Below, piece after piece: positions 11,445 to 24,299 of a stretch of 64,000 nt of DNA. The position numbers and the translations under genes are program-made. The notes beneath the pieces are model-generated. The model searched no databases and had not been told where the DNA came from. It saw only the letters and a list, made by a program, of their open reading frames with translations. This DNA is from Chrysomallon squamiferum. Lineage: Eukaryota; Mollusca; Gastropoda; Neomphalida; Peltospiridae. The stretch's first letter is position 1. The number at the start of each line of letters is the position of its first letter. The stretch covers positions 2,873,335-2,937,334 of the forward strand of contig CM022670.1 in assembly GCA_012295275.1 (NCBI GenBank). The letters run 5' to 3'.

Positions 11445-12290
11445 AATAACTTGATTCTTATCAGCACTAATTTTCAATAATTTTATTCTTAATGATAATA
11501 ATTATTTTAAAATTATAATAAAATTAAAAGAACAGAAAATACGAGAACAGAAAATACCATTTTCAAGTATCTATTTCAGAACGCTATCAAATAAAAGAAA
11601 ATGAAATTAGGAAACAGAAGCTTATTCACTTTATAACATGTATACTTTATAACAAATTTTCTTTGAAGTATATTAAAGAACGTTTTACATTGTAACTAGT
11701 ACTGATATTACTTCTACTGTTACTACCACCACCACTACTACTACTACTGCTTCTACCATAACTAGTACTTCTAGTACTAAATGTACTAAATCATTCAAAA
11801 CCAAATACTAAATGTTTGCATTACCTAGTTTGCGAAAATAAAACTTAAATATTATAAATGGTAATTTGATATTTTGTTTCACCAGCCTGAAAAATTGTGC
11901 TTTCATACAGCTTAAAAATGATTGTATTTTCATTTCAAGATCGTATTCCTGTGTTCTTTTTTTGTCGTAGATTTAAAATATATATTGATATACGATTTGC
12001 TTTACTGGCTTGCCATAAAGAATAAAACACTTAGCCTTGAGCTTTGTAACAACAAAAAAGTATTTAATGTGTGCAGAAGCGTAAGAAAAAAGCGTTACAT
12101 ACAGATTCATGAACATCTTTTGTAGTCATTCTGATCTATCAGCTGTGCGAGAAAGGATAGTTATTCAGATAAGTGGGAGTTTTTATAGAACTTGTAGGTC
12201 AGGTAGAATTACTAGTATAATAAGCAGATGGCTGTCTGCAAATTCTTAAGGCGTTCGTATAAAAACACGAACAAAATCGTGTTAATCATC
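11445..12290. other. AT-rich DNA, presumed 5' intron/upstream of the minus-strand gene
   Basis: No convincing exon. A short ACT/TAC triplet-rich stretch occurs at about 11695-11790. Confidence 0.45.
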
Positions 12291-12301
12291 ATATTATATA
12301 G

Positions 12302-12628
<327 letters not shown>

Positions 12629-12639
12629 CAGAACAAATA

Positions 12640-13180
12640 ATTACATTCCGAATAAAAACCCGTATCTGTGTCAGTCTGAGTGGGCTACAGAACACACTCG
12701 CACTGACACCCACTATCCAGAATTCAAACTACCCACCCGTCACTGATCACCGTTATCTGAGTGGACGTGGCCGACTTCATTTCTACACAAAAACGTGATG
12801 TCGCCACTTTCTTGGCGACCCATTAGCAGACAAACATTTTAAGGCATCCGCAAACAGTGATCCGTTCCTTAAACACCGGACAAAACAGAAACAAGAGTCA
12901 GACTTGACGCATCTCGACACATCCTCCTTCAAAATCTGAACCGCCAAATAGTTTTCTTTTATATGACCACACGCCATAATTTATTTGAATATGAAATATA
13001 AGACTAAAAAAATGTACGTAGGCAGCAAAGATATGATTATGAATAGAGAACCCGCCTACTAAGCTTCCTATGACATTTAATCTTTCTTTTGTACATTTAA
13101 TGGTGTTTTAACGAGGACGTGGTTATTTAGGAGTAGGATGAACTATGACGAGTGTTTGTAACTAACTAAATAAATATTTA
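12640..13180. other. intergenic DNA, nothing recognised
   Basis: The segment 12640-12980 is somewhat less AT-rich than its flanks and may be part of a decayed repeat. I could not match it to a known family. Confidence 0.4.
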
Positions 13181-13185
13181 TCTAC

Positions 13186-13191
13186 GTGTGT

Positions 13192-13234
<43 letters not shown>

Positions 13235-13304
13235 TTTGCTTATTAATTAATTTATTTATTGATTAATTTTTTTTTTTTTTTTATTCATTTTTGGGGAGGT
13301 GTAT

Positions 13305-13347
<43 letters not shown>

Positions 13348-13376
13348 TTTGTTTGTTTGTTTGTTTGTTTATTTAC
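13186..13376. repeat. (TTTA)n tracts with (GTTT)n
   Basis: Two long (TTTA)n runs at about 13190-13238 and 13300-13350 are separated by poly(T). The second run ends in GTTT repeats. Confidence 0.93.
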
Positions 13377-13644
13377 TTAATAAGTTAATTTTTTTCATTA
13401 GACTCAACAACGCTGTCTCATTTTAATTTCCTAAACTGGAAAACAAATTATATTTCATCACAAAAATTAATACGTGTAGGCTATAATAAAATATATTTAC
13501 GTTTTGCTGTATATGCGACAAATATATTAAATATAAAATACGTATTTACAAGGCCACATTAGTTAAAGAAACAAGTCACCCACGCACAGACAAACGAGTT
13601 ACAGACGATCAAATCTGTACAAGGACACAAACATCATTACGCTT

Positions 13645-13700
13645 GTGTGGTTTCTGTGATTTTATTGAGCCATAATTTCTGTATAATCTGCTTCACAGTT
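13645..13700 (+). repeat. diverged copy of a local repeat (see 14769-14828)
   Basis: GAGCCATAATTTCTGTATAA and the following CACAGTTTGCAGT align with the segment near 14787-14828 (GACCATGGTTTCTGTACAA, CACAGGCTGCAGT). The similarity is about 75-80% by eye, in the same orientation. Confidence 0.45.
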
Positions 13701-13863
13701 TGCAGTATGAAAGATAATTTAGAATCCTGTTTGTTTTGTTTTATGAATCATCTTCATGCATCATGTGAAACGTCGATTTAAAAAAAGAAAAAGTAAAATG
13801 GTGCTTTTGGGGTGTGTACTCATTCAACATATACACACTCAAACACGCATAAACACATACAAA

Positions 13864-13878
13864 TCTCTCTCTCTCTCT

Positions 13879-13971
<93 letters not shown>

Positions 13972-13972
13972 T
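13864..13972. repeat. (TC)n followed by (TA)n microsatellite
   Basis: About 90 bases of TC with one AATC interruption, then about 18 bases of TA. Confidence 0.96.
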
Positions 13973-14660
13973 TTATATAATCATCAATAATCAAATTAAA
14001 AGTTCGTTTCTGTCGTGTCTTTGGTACTGAATCACTTTGGTCTTCTGTTTGTGTGAATCGATTGGTTCTTAAATTCTTTAATTAATCTAAATTATTGATT
14101 GTAATTTTCTTTTCTAAGAGAAATTAATTCTCTAAAATCTATTTCCTAGCTAAATAAAACATGCACATAAGTAATGAAATTTGTTTATACTGTTAATGTT
14201 TTTTCTGTACGTGTTTAATGAGTATATTTGAGTGTATGAATGTACATATATTATATGTGTAGGTTCGTATGTATGTAAGTTTGTAAGTGCAGGTAGGTCA
14301 GACCTATACCTCCGTGTATATGTACAGATGTATCTAAGTTCATGCTTAAGATCTGTCGAAAATAAAATCATATTTACCTTTAACATTTTGCACACAGTAT
14401 ACCCTGCGTGAAGGACTGTAAATAACTAAACTTATTTACGAGAACATAATTTGACGAAAATATCAATAAAAAACCGATGTAAACGAAAAGGCTGTGAAAA
14501 TTAGGAACAGTTTTCTATAGGATTTATACAAATTGTTTGCTTCAAGTACTAAGCCTGTGGAAACACGCTGTCGCCTAAGTAGCTACGGATGATCAATGCT
14601 TTACAAACGTACATATATATATATATACACACATCTGCATATGTTATTACTTGTATAAAT
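13973..14660. other. intergenic AT-rich DNA, nothing recognised
   Basis: No exon or element boundary is seen. Short degenerate TGTA repeats occur near 14230-14290 and a short TA run near 14613. Confidence 0.5.
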
Positions 14661-14664
14661 ATAG

Positions 14665-14828
14665 CTAAAAAGTTAAATGTACATGTATTTAAGCTGTGAG
14701 GTCTGATATGTGTGTGTGTGAAAGAATGTAGGTACACTGTAAGATTACTTTCTGTCCCACGGTTCAGTGGAGTGTGTGAGTTCACTGGACCATGGTTTCT
14801 GTACAATCTCCTCCACAGGCTGCAGTGT
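14665..14828 (+). repeat. local dispersed repeat, copy 1
   Basis: AAAAGTTAAATGTACATGTA, AAGCTGTGAGGTCTGA and TAGGTACACTGTAAGATTAC recur in the same order and orientation at 15877-15972. The 3' part (14769-14828) also resembles 13645-13700. It is an old local duplication or a low-copy transposon piece. Confidence 0.6.
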
Positions 14829-15000
14829 TAACGATCACGTTTCTAAACCCCAGGTGTAAATTGATGTACACGACTGCAAGGTTTCGCAGATCAATGAGTG
14901 CGTGGTTGCGTGTATGTGCGGTGTGCGTGCATGTGTGTGTAAATGTGTATTTGATTGTTTCTTGTTCTTTCTTGAGCTTTCTTGAGGTTTGAATTATATG

Positions 15001-15003
<3 letters not shown>

Positions 15004-15098
<95 letters not shown>

Positions 15099-15116
15099 GT
15101 CTGTCTGTCTGTTTCT
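15004..15116. repeat. (TC)n / (GTCT)n compound microsatellite
   Basis: About 48 bases of TC pass into about 60 bases of GTCT, a typical compound repeat formed by point change and expansion. Confidence 0.96.
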
Positions 15117-15119
15117 CTA

Positions 15120-15640
15120 TAACGGCCTATATTTAATATCACTGAATAATTATAAGATATCCAAGATATTACTGGTTTGAGTTAAACTGTGAAAGAAAAG
15201 GAAAGACAGTTTAAACTTTTAGAGCTAAACGTACAAGTAGCTGGCTATCGCTGTTAATCCTGACAGTGTTCGGGTCATCACGTTATATTCTGTGCTTAGC
15301 CTTAATCGAAATGAGAAAAATGAACCTGGTAATACGAGACAACATTTTATTAAAACTAGTTTTCAAACGAAGACTTCGCAGCTGCAGGTAAATTGGCATG
15401 TAACACGCTCTAGTGGTAGTCTTTGCCACCTACATGTTATTACAAGCATTAGAAAATAATCTGTATTATCCCGAGGTCGTTTTCAGTGGTGAAATACGAA
15501 GCTTGGTAACACGGTTTGAATGGTGTCGTATAGTTATGTAGCGTGTACTGCTTTTGTATTATTCAAGAAAGAATGAAAAAAAAACATTCGTTTTTGTTTT
15601 GTTCAAGAAAGAAAGAAAGAAAACAACAACATTCAACTGT
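15120..15640. other. intergenic DNA, nothing recognised
   Basis: Unique AT-rich sequence without a supported exon. A duplicated TTCAAGAAAGAA motif flanks an A-run near 15563-15620. Confidence 0.5.
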
Positions 15641-15662
15641 ATTTTATTATATATATCTATAT

Positions 15663-15860
15663 ATGCATGGGTTTATGTATGTATTATGTATGTATGTATG
15701 TATGTATGTATGATAATATATGTGTATGTATGTATGTATGATAATATATGTGTATGTATGTATGTTTGATAATATATGTGTATGTATGTATGTATGCTAA
15801 TATATGTGTATGTATGTATATATGATAATATGTGTGTATGTATGTATGTATGTATAATAC
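15663..15860 (+). repeat. TGTA microsatellite with ~28 bp higher-order unit
   Basis: Runs of TGTA are interrupted at regular ~28 base steps by GATAATATATG (near 15711, 15739, 15768, 15796 and 15823). The units vary by one or two bases. Confidence 0.85.
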
Positions 15861-15876
15861 CTGTTTAATATATATT

Positions 15877-15972
15877 AAAAGTTAAATGTACATATATTTA
15901 AGCTCTGAGGTCTAACATGTGTATTTGAAATTTAGGTACACTGTAAGATTACTTTCTGTACCACAATTCCGT
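15877..15972 (+). repeat. local dispersed repeat, copy 2
   Basis: Second copy of the segment at 14665-14765, about 85% identical by eye, with a small deletion of the GT run. The copies are 1.2 kb apart in direct orientation. Confidence 0.6.
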
Positions 15973-15982
15973 GTTAACAAAA

Positions 15983-15984
<2 letters not shown>

Positions 15985-16064
<80 letters not shown>

Positions 16065-16069
16065 ACATT
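15985..16069. repeat. (CA)n microsatellite
   Basis: About 80 bases of CA with one TCAC interruption near the end. Confidence 0.96.
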
Positions 16070-16479
16070 TTTATTGATTTTTTTATTTTTGCTGTTGATC
16101 GTTTTTTTTAGTTTATTGTTTTGTTTGTTTGCTTTGTTTTGTTTTGGTGTTCTGTTTCTGTTGTTTTTCTGTTTTATTCTTTCGTGGTTTTATTTGGCAT
16201 TCGAATAGATGGGTATTAAAGATGAAACAAAGAAAAAAAAAACCCAGAAAAAACCAACATATTTAAATCAGGATGTGAATCAGCATCTTTACCTGTTAAC
16301 CAGGTGTAAACAATTTCAAACATAAATTTTAAATCTGATAAAAAAAATATATGTTATGAAAGTTAATGTATATGGATGAGTTTCTCCTAATTCTTGATTC
16401 TCGTTCAAGCCTAACATATTTTTAACTGGGGTTCTACTAGTTTTCTTTCTTTCTTTTTTATTTTATTCTTATTATATTA

Positions 16480-16481
<2 letters not shown>

Positions 16482-16537
<56 letters not shown>
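16482..16537. repeat. (AT)n microsatellite
   Basis: About 55 bases of alternating AT, immediately followed by TTAAATATTTAATAACGA, which is repeated 45 bases later (16536-16553 and 16581-16598). Confidence 0.93.
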
Positions 16538-16540
<3 letters not shown>

Positions 16541-16599
16541 TATTTAATAACGAACCAAATTTTTTATAAAACAAAAGGCGTTAAATATTTAATAACGAG

Positions 16600-17990
16600 T
16601 TTTCAAAAATAGCAACTCAATAATTTAAATCTAAGGATATGCTTGACCTGTGTTGTAATTCAAAACAGGATGAAGGGTGTGTGGTATTTTAAATATTATT
16701 GTCTGAGACAAAGTTAGAACCGTTGTTTTACGGATGTGGGCTTTCATTTTTTCTTTAAATTTTTTCTTAACGGTCACGCCACTTGAAAAGTTCGGTAACT
16801 CATATCTGTATTACAATAACCATTTCATTGATGTAACCTTGCCTTCACATAACACCAATAAAGCGACTTTGTCTCTAATTATTCCTCCACTGTTCTTACT
16901 AGGATCATCATTTCTCTCTGCTATTCCATTCATCCAGTATCAACTCGACTGCTACTCACATAACAACTTACCCCATAACCTTATAAACAAACTTAAATTC
17001 CAGATAAACTAAATATTTAACATTTGTGACAGGCTTAAATCTCAAACATTACAAAACAAATTACTTAAGTCCTAGTTGTTTGTTTCGTAACAGCCTTTAG
17101 TAGCTTAATCAAGAAGAAGAAGAAGAAGAAGAAAAGAAGTCCAGACTGTCCTGATCTAGGAGATCACAACGACATTTCAACACAAATTATTGCCGTTTCA
17201 TGTTTATACACTTGCATTGTAATTCACTAGGCTTGTATAGATTCTATAACACACAAGACGACAAAAGGATTTGACTATTCAAATGCCCCTTATAAGCCTG
17301 TACATTTGAGCTGATACAAAGATGATTAAAACCTGCATGTTCACTAATACGTATGTCACTCATAAGGCTTGTCGGCTATCGGTATGGATTACAGTATTAT
17401 AAAGATGATATGCTTATTTTCTGACGTAATATCTGTGTAAATTATGAAGAAGGTAGTTTTCTGTCTTCCTTGATTACCGTAATGATGTAAATCAGTTGCC
17501 TGTTTTAAGAAAGGGAACGTATTAGTTACATAAGAACTCACAGAAAAGCACGTCATACTTTCACGCATGTACACTATAATTATACCACTGTCTGTCTGCA
17601 ATATTTCCCAACTCATTAATCATTCTGACACCATAAGCGAGTAATTTTAAAAAAATACCAAAAAACCGTAAAACATAGTCTAAAGCATTTTCTAAGATTT
17701 CATCCTTTATTTACAGTTTGCTATATTACAATAAGAAAAAAAAAAAGGAAAGAAAAGAAAACGTGCAAATATTTCAAGGTAGTTACCAGTTACAATAACA
17801 GCACATTGAAGTATCATATACGAAACTATAGTATGTGCCTGCGGTTACTTCTAGATGAAAGCAATGTGATATCTAGTGAAGAAATCTTCTGATGGAGAAA
17901 GATAAAGAGACTGTATCATACTACTTGTAAACATTCTTCTCATCACTTTAACTGAATTGTTCGGTCCTGGTCATTATACGACTGCTGTCT
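16600..17990. other. intergenic DNA, nothing recognised
   Basis: A 92-codon frame at 16734-17012 shows no domain, signal or codon pattern that supports it. A short GAA repeat sits at about 17108-17132. Confidence 0.5.
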
Positions 17991-17991
17991 T

Positions 17992-18262
17992 AAGGTACGT
18001 ACACACTGGGCGACTGTTCGTGGTTCCATACGTTTCGGGGCCCAGACAATCTACGTATGATGCGGCTTGCTGCCAATAACTGTTCGGGCCACAGTGCATC
18101 GCTTTGCCCGGGGGCCTGCAATGCTATCAAGACGGCCGTGGATGGGCAGAAGGATGTTTTATCATTGTGGTGTTATGGTTTCGCGAGATGCAGTTCAGTG
18201 AAATATCTCAGTGGGATATTTTCCGTTCCAAACAGTATCAAACAGGTTTATCAAAGACCATG
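17992..18262. other. GC-rich island in AT-rich DNA, possible transposon remnant
   Basis: The block starts with TAAGGTACGTACACACTGGG, a terminus-like motif, and contains CCCGGGGGC and several CG dinucleotides, unlike its flanks. A 68-codon frame (18057-18263) crosses it but I recognise no domain. No matching inverted end was found nearby. It may be a decayed DNA transposon end or a transferred fragment. Confidence 0.3.
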
Positions 18263-18299
18263 ATATGCTTTTGTGTCTGGTGATAAACTGGATATAAAA

Positions 18300-21200
18300 T
18301 ATGTTTTGCTTTTGTTTTTTATGGTGTTTTGTTTTTTTCTACTAATCAATAAGAACAATAGCCTATATTAGAGGAAATATTACAAACCATTTTTACCAAA
18401 CAATGTGGATTCTCAATAAATTTAAATAATTATGATGAATATAATGCTAGAGTAAGATAATCACAGTTAAAACGGTCAAAAGCCCATGTTTAGTTATTTA
18501 ATTTTTTCTAGCTTTATTGTACATCTCTCTCAGAATGCTTTCTGATTGTAATTGTCATTTAAGCCGCAAAAATAGCCAATAACAGTAACAGTGACAATCA
18601 TGAAACTGAAAATAATAAAAATAATAATAATATCAATGATGATGATAATGCTGATGGTATGATTAAACAAAAGAACAGCAAACTAATTTCGTAGAATAAA
18701 AGAGAAAGAAAAGGCTGTGGTTTTTGTGTGTGTATCAAACCGACACATTATATTCGTGAGGTTAAAATAAAAGTCTACAAATACAGTCTGATAAAATACT
18801 AGTTAGCGTCGGCAGATATTTAAATAAAAATAATTTTGTTTGAGGCCTTCCTCCGTTGCCAAAGAATCATGATTTCGCATTGTCAAACATACGTTTTTTA
18901 TCGTGAACAAATACAGAAATGTGCCTCCTAGCAGCGTAACTTCAGTTGGTTTATCAGTCTAGTCCTCGGTCCCGCCTTTTTCGTCGTCTGCTAAATCTCA
19001 TGTCTGTTTGATACACGTACTCCTGAATAAATTAGGTATTTAACATCACAGTACGTGCAAACATGTTTGATTACTTCGTCTCAACAATCGCGCCGTATAA
19101 AAGACTCCCCCTGACCTTGGGAAGTTTCAAGATCGTTTGTTTCTTATAGGAAAATTAATAATACGGTTTACAAAGATTGTTTAAATGTTACTGGTCGTCT
19201 TTCAGTTCATTCGCACCAAATGTGCATCCGAATTGTAGTTAAGAACGTACCATGTTTAAAAATTAGTAATTTAAATATAATGGTATAAACTAAATCTTTT
19301 TTTTTTTTTTTTTTTTTTTAATTTAATAAATTAAATAGAGCCCACATTACGTTTCTAGCACTCAAATAAAAAAGGGTGTAATTTTAAAAAGTAACTTCTG
19401 CTCTTCATCTAAAGCATACCATGAGTCATTCTACTTGTTGCCTAATGATGTAGTCGAAAAAATAAAATCGCTCAATTTTAAAAAAGTATTTATCTACAGT
19501 TAGGAGTGTGTTTCTGGAGGGGAAAGTGAATTATTTTTAAAATTATATACTTCAACATGACCTTTATCTATATGTTTTGTAACATGTATGTATACACATA
19601 ATAATATGATATGTACATGTCTGTATAATGGTTTACTTTTATGATGAAAATGAATGGATTAATTGTTGAATGAATGTCGTTTTTGAGTTACTATTCCGTT
19701 CTCACGAACAGGAAAGCAAAACTGTGGAGTGGTAAACCAGTTGAGCATTACTAGAGCTGAACACAACAGATCTGAAGCAGTGATAAGGATTGTTCCCACG
19801 ACCAGATGTATCCCAAGTCAGCCTACTAACAAAGGCCACAGCCTAAATTCACGTAATAACAATAAGCCTACCGAATAATTATTGTCGTTTGCCATATTAA
19901 ATTTTATAAATTCATAAAATAAACTCTGGTTAATTGTGACAAAATAAAAAGCGATGTTTCAAAAATGAGAAGCTTTTTAAATTGTTTAAAACATATTTTC
20001 ATGATTTACTTGAGTATGAAATTCAAAATGCGCTATATACATGAATCTAAAGGGCTTTAAATATGTTTATTGGGATCTAAAAGTCGAAATGACTATCACC
20101 TGTAAAATCAGCTACTTGTGAGCAATGGTAAACCCTTGCCTTCTAGACTTAAAACGATTCTGAGAATTAACTGTGCATTAAATCACACAAGCTAGTTTTT
20201 TAACATACAAGACAATAAACTTCAACTCGAAATCCGAAAATCTTCGTAAACCAACTTTTATTTTTTATTTTTGTTGTTGCGTTAAACATCATTTATATAG
20301 TTATATACTTTTACTTAGCCGTATTTGTGGGCCTATACATACAAGTTTTGTTAGTTGTTTTTCTTAGAAATAAATCGTATGAACGTTTCTTTAAATTCAT
20401 TCCCAAGAACTTATAAAGGATCAGACAGCCTCTAGCATCTTCATTTAGTTATATCAAGCTTCTAGGATATTTGCTAAGTACATATGTAGTTTATACATAT
20501 AAAAAAAAGACCATTTTAAAATAGCTGTATACCAGCACATTAAAATATTTCTAACCACATGGATGAGTATATTGTTAAAATTATGTTTTTAAAATGTCAC
20601 ACGCATTATCGTTACGGTAGTTAAATGTTTATGTGAAAAACCGGTCATTAAAGAGCAGTAAATGCAAAGAAAAAATCTTAACAGACAGACTTCCATAAAC
20701 TCTTTATATTTTCTACTCCATTATTTACAAGTCTTTACAAAAATATGGATTACTGAATAAACTGCACTTCATGGCTTTAGTATTTCCTAGAACAAAAAAC
20801 AGTTCCGCATCTTCGCTATCGATTGATCAGGTGGTACATTATCTTTCTTCCGTAGGTTTTTCCACCTTTTCAGAATAACGATCCGAATCGTTGTTTACCT
20901 TGAAGTGGAAATATTCTTTATTGTTCTTTATCTTTGAATCAGGAAATTTGCCCACCTGCAGTTCCACCATTATTTAACGCTATTAGTACTTATGTTACAA
21001 ATACATATTCAAAGAATATGTTTCTAACAAATCAAATTATCAACGGTTGATTAGAAATAATTGATAAACTGCCTCGTGAGAAAAGGACCATGCTAAATGT
21101 AGAATTATCTTTTGTTATTCAAAAATAATCGAAAATAGGTTTTTTTCTGAAAGAAAATGTTCGATTTATATGTGCTTGGGTTCTTGTCCATTGTCTGTAT

Positions 21201-21940
21201 GTACTGTTTGTGTTTCTCTTTCGCTGTATATCTGCGTGTGTTTAAATATCACATGTTTATTGTTTATATTCGTTGTGGTTATTTCTGAAATAATAGCCTT
21301 AAACTATTGCTATTTCTTCATTCATTCACATATCTACATTTATTTATTTTTGACGTTTTGCTGAATGCCTGCTTCCTGTTTTTAATAAACAGTATGTTGT
21401 TATTATAAATAGCAATTATTTATTACCAAAAATGAATTAAGCGTGAAAAATAAAGTGAAAAAACTATTTTAAAAGAACAATAATACACTTTTTATAAATT
21501 AATATATGAATGAATGTATGTATGAATGAATGAATTAAGAATTAATTATCTAACTAATACTTAAAGACATTCATGCACAATAAAAGCATAAACTAGTAAG
21601 TGTCAAACAGTACATAATTTTGGTGAAGAAGAAGAAGATGAAGAAGAAAGAATAGGAAGAAACAAAATGATTTTATTAATATGTTAATATTCAAAATTAA
21701 AATTAAAACAGTGAAAATAGATATATAAAAACAAATAACAAAAGTAATCAAGATTTAATGTAAAAACCTTTTCTAATGATAAAAGAAAGGTGATGGATGG
21801 GATGGCAGTTAATAAATACATCACACATAAATACAAATAAATAATGTTCAGTGCAAGATATCAATAATAAAATGTTACTGTAAAATATTAGAAATAATTA
21901 AATAACAATAATATTTATAAAACAGACGTTATAAATCAAA
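18300..21940. other. long gene-free AT-rich stretch
   Basis: I read both strands and found no exon, long tandem repeat or recognisable element. Only short A/T runs (for example poly(T) at 19299-19319), a small GAAGAA run near 21626 and weak TGAATG repeats near 21505-21533 stand out. Confidence 0.5.
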
Positions 21941-21944
21941 ACAG

Positions 21945-22006
21945 AGATAAATAAATAAATAAATAAATACAAAAGCAAATAAACTAAACAAAATAATAAT
22001 AATACA

Positions 22007-22054
<48 letters not shown>

Positions 22055-22060
22055 AATAAA
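21945..22060. repeat. AAAT and AAT microsatellites
   Basis: (AAAT)n at about 21950-21968 and 22044-22062 flank an (AAT)n run at about 22005-22045. Confidence 0.9.
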
Positions 22061-22064
22061 CAAA

Positions 22065-23595
22065 ATAAAATAATCTAAAAATAATGAGAGACATAAATAA
22101 TTCTAACGACCATTAAAAAAACATATCCAGTGATTCATGTTATATCTTCATAGCGAGCGCTAGGATCATTCAAACTAAATGACTGCAGGTGATATACTTA
22201 TCGTATTCAGCACTATCACCTCACTACTTAAAGCGTCTTAGTGTTCAACAATAAAGAGTTAAGTGAAAGTGTTATCTCGTTATTGACAACAGTTATTTTT
22301 ATAGGTCGTAGAAACTACATATAAATCTGTGTGAACGAAGGCAGGCAGCGATTCACGTCCAGTTCAGACATACTTCTAGTCCCCAGTTACTGTTATGTGT
22401 GTACTGTGTACAATATGTACGGTCGTGTTTACATCTATTTATTTAAACCTGCAAATCTGATGAAAAGAAACCAACTTAATTAACGTTATGCAGTGTTTTC
22501 TAATTTTAATAACACGCTGTTTCTACAAATATAGAGTATTAGTTTTTGACGTTAAGAAAAAAAGAAAAAAAAAAAAGTATTTGTACATCTTTAATTGCGT
22601 AGATGGACACTGAGATAAAAGATATTAAAAGAAATTAAATGTTTATTTTTGTTTGTTTCTTTGTTTGTTTTGTATTGGTTGGGCTTTATGGAGATTGGTT
22701 TCTGGTTTCTTTTCGATGAATTAGACGAAGTGTTTAATGTTTATAGTCACCATACGATACAGCTCCAGATACAGCTGAGTTAACGTGTTAAAAGGAAAGC
22801 TGACATTCTATATTTATAGCTCTGCAAGAAAGAAATATTATTTATTTGCCCACCCACTCGTTACGACTGCAATTACTGCAACTACGATTATGAACAACGC
22901 AGGTAAAGAGAGAAGAGACGAGCTGTCGCCATAGTAAGGGCTACTTCTTGTTTTTTTCTTTTCGTTTTATCATTTAGCAGTAAAAAAATCGTTTTATATC
23001 CGCCTTTTCTTAGACAGGAAACACGTTTTATTGGTTTGTTTGAGTGGGAAACAATTCGACAGGAGAACTGACAAAGCTTGTCGACATGACATCTGCGATG
23101 TTATTCTTTAAAACAAACAACAAAACAACAACAACAACAAACAAACAAAAACACAGCAAGAAAACAAAAAGAGAAGACGTAATAAAACGTGCACAAATGG
23201 ACATACCTCATCACGTGGTTTCGCTGAGAAATATAAATTCTGGAATCCCTTTCAATCTGAAGCGGTATTACTGACAACGGTTGTTTCAAATACCTGTACC
23301 ATCCATTGTCAAAACATACCGAATGACATAGCACAAAGTTAATATGTACACAGCACGCATCCGGTACAAACAGTGCAAAATTTAAATATAACGAATAAAA
23401 AAACTGCACTCAGCCTCCAGCAAGACTTGGTGCCTCAGATCAAATATAGGAGTGTTAGCGAAACTGCTGATGTTTTCATATGTAGCTAACGCAAGTTTGT
23501 TGTAAAGCTGAAAACAGTTAAAATTTACGATTACCTCAATTAATATCACTATTGCAACTACCACTTCATTACAGGAAAAGCTAATAAACTAATGA
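22065..23595. other. intergenic DNA, nothing recognised
   Basis: No supported exon. Frames around 23044-23409 on both strands cross an (AAC)n-rich stretch and have no protein signature. Confidence 0.5.
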
Positions 23596-23775
23596 ATGAT
23601 GTCACATCGTTGACAGAAATATAATACAAAGCTGAATGAATTATAAAAGCAGCAACTGTTCTTTTGATATGTTCAATAAAACACCGGATACACCATTCAT
23701 CTGAGAAATGTGAAAAAGACCCTGTTCGGATTTGAAATGAATGTCCGAGTGAATGGTTAAGGTCGCTGGTTTGGC
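23595..23775 (+). repeat. dispersed repeat copy 1, possible tRNA-like tail
   Basis: ATGATGTCACATCGTTGACAG, GCTGAATGAATTATAA and CACCATTCAT recur in order at 25650-25790. Just 3', GTCCGAGTGAATGGTTAAGG (23743-23762) resembles the D-arm/box A region of a serine- or leucine-type tRNA. That raises the possibility of a tRNA-derived SINE, although no good box B follows. Confidence 0.45.
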
Positions 23776-24065
23776 AGAAAATAGACCGCACGATCAATTA
23801 TACTCAGAATAAAATTAGATTTGTTTTCCTCTTCCAACCATTGTCTCACTACAGGTTTCTCAGTGGTCAGCTCGATAACCGATAATCGATCACTAATCTA
23901 GCTGGTTTCATCATTTTTATAGCACAGTTTCCAAAATATTTGTTTTTAACCAAAGGCAACGAAATAAATTAACTTTCTTCAGACATACCCTCCTTATTCA
24001 TGCATTGATAGCTTCATTCTTTCATTTCTTAATAATTAGTCATTGTAATAACTGTTTATTACAAA

Positions 24066-24280
24066 TTAGTTGTTGTTGGTGATGATGTGTTTGTTGATGT
24101 TTATGTTTTTGTTAATTTTGATGTTGTCGCTAACGAGTATTTGCTGTATCAGTATTAATGGTATTAATAGAAGTATTTGTAATAGTATTTAGTTTATATT
24201 AGTTGTTGTTGGTGGTGATGTGTTTGTTGATGTTTATGTTTTTGTTGCTAACGTGTATTTTGTTATGTCAGTTTTAATGG
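24066..24280 (+). repeat. diverged tandem duplication, ~132 bp period
   Basis: TTAGTTGTTGTTGGTGATGA through GTTGATGTTTATGTTTTTGTT, then GCTAACGAGTATTTGCTGT and CAGTATTAATGG, is repeated starting at 24198 with small deletions. It is an old direct duplication. Confidence 0.65.
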
Positions 24281-24299
24281 ACGTACTACAGAACGCAGA

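Noticed and set aside
16734-17012. 92-codon open frame
   Set aside because: AT-rich, hydrophobic mainly by composition, no signal/domain pattern, no splice or poly(A) context.
20100-20200. Another tRNA-like stretch (GAGCAATGGTAAACCC)
   Set aside because: Only a loose box A resemblance, no box B at a proper distance.
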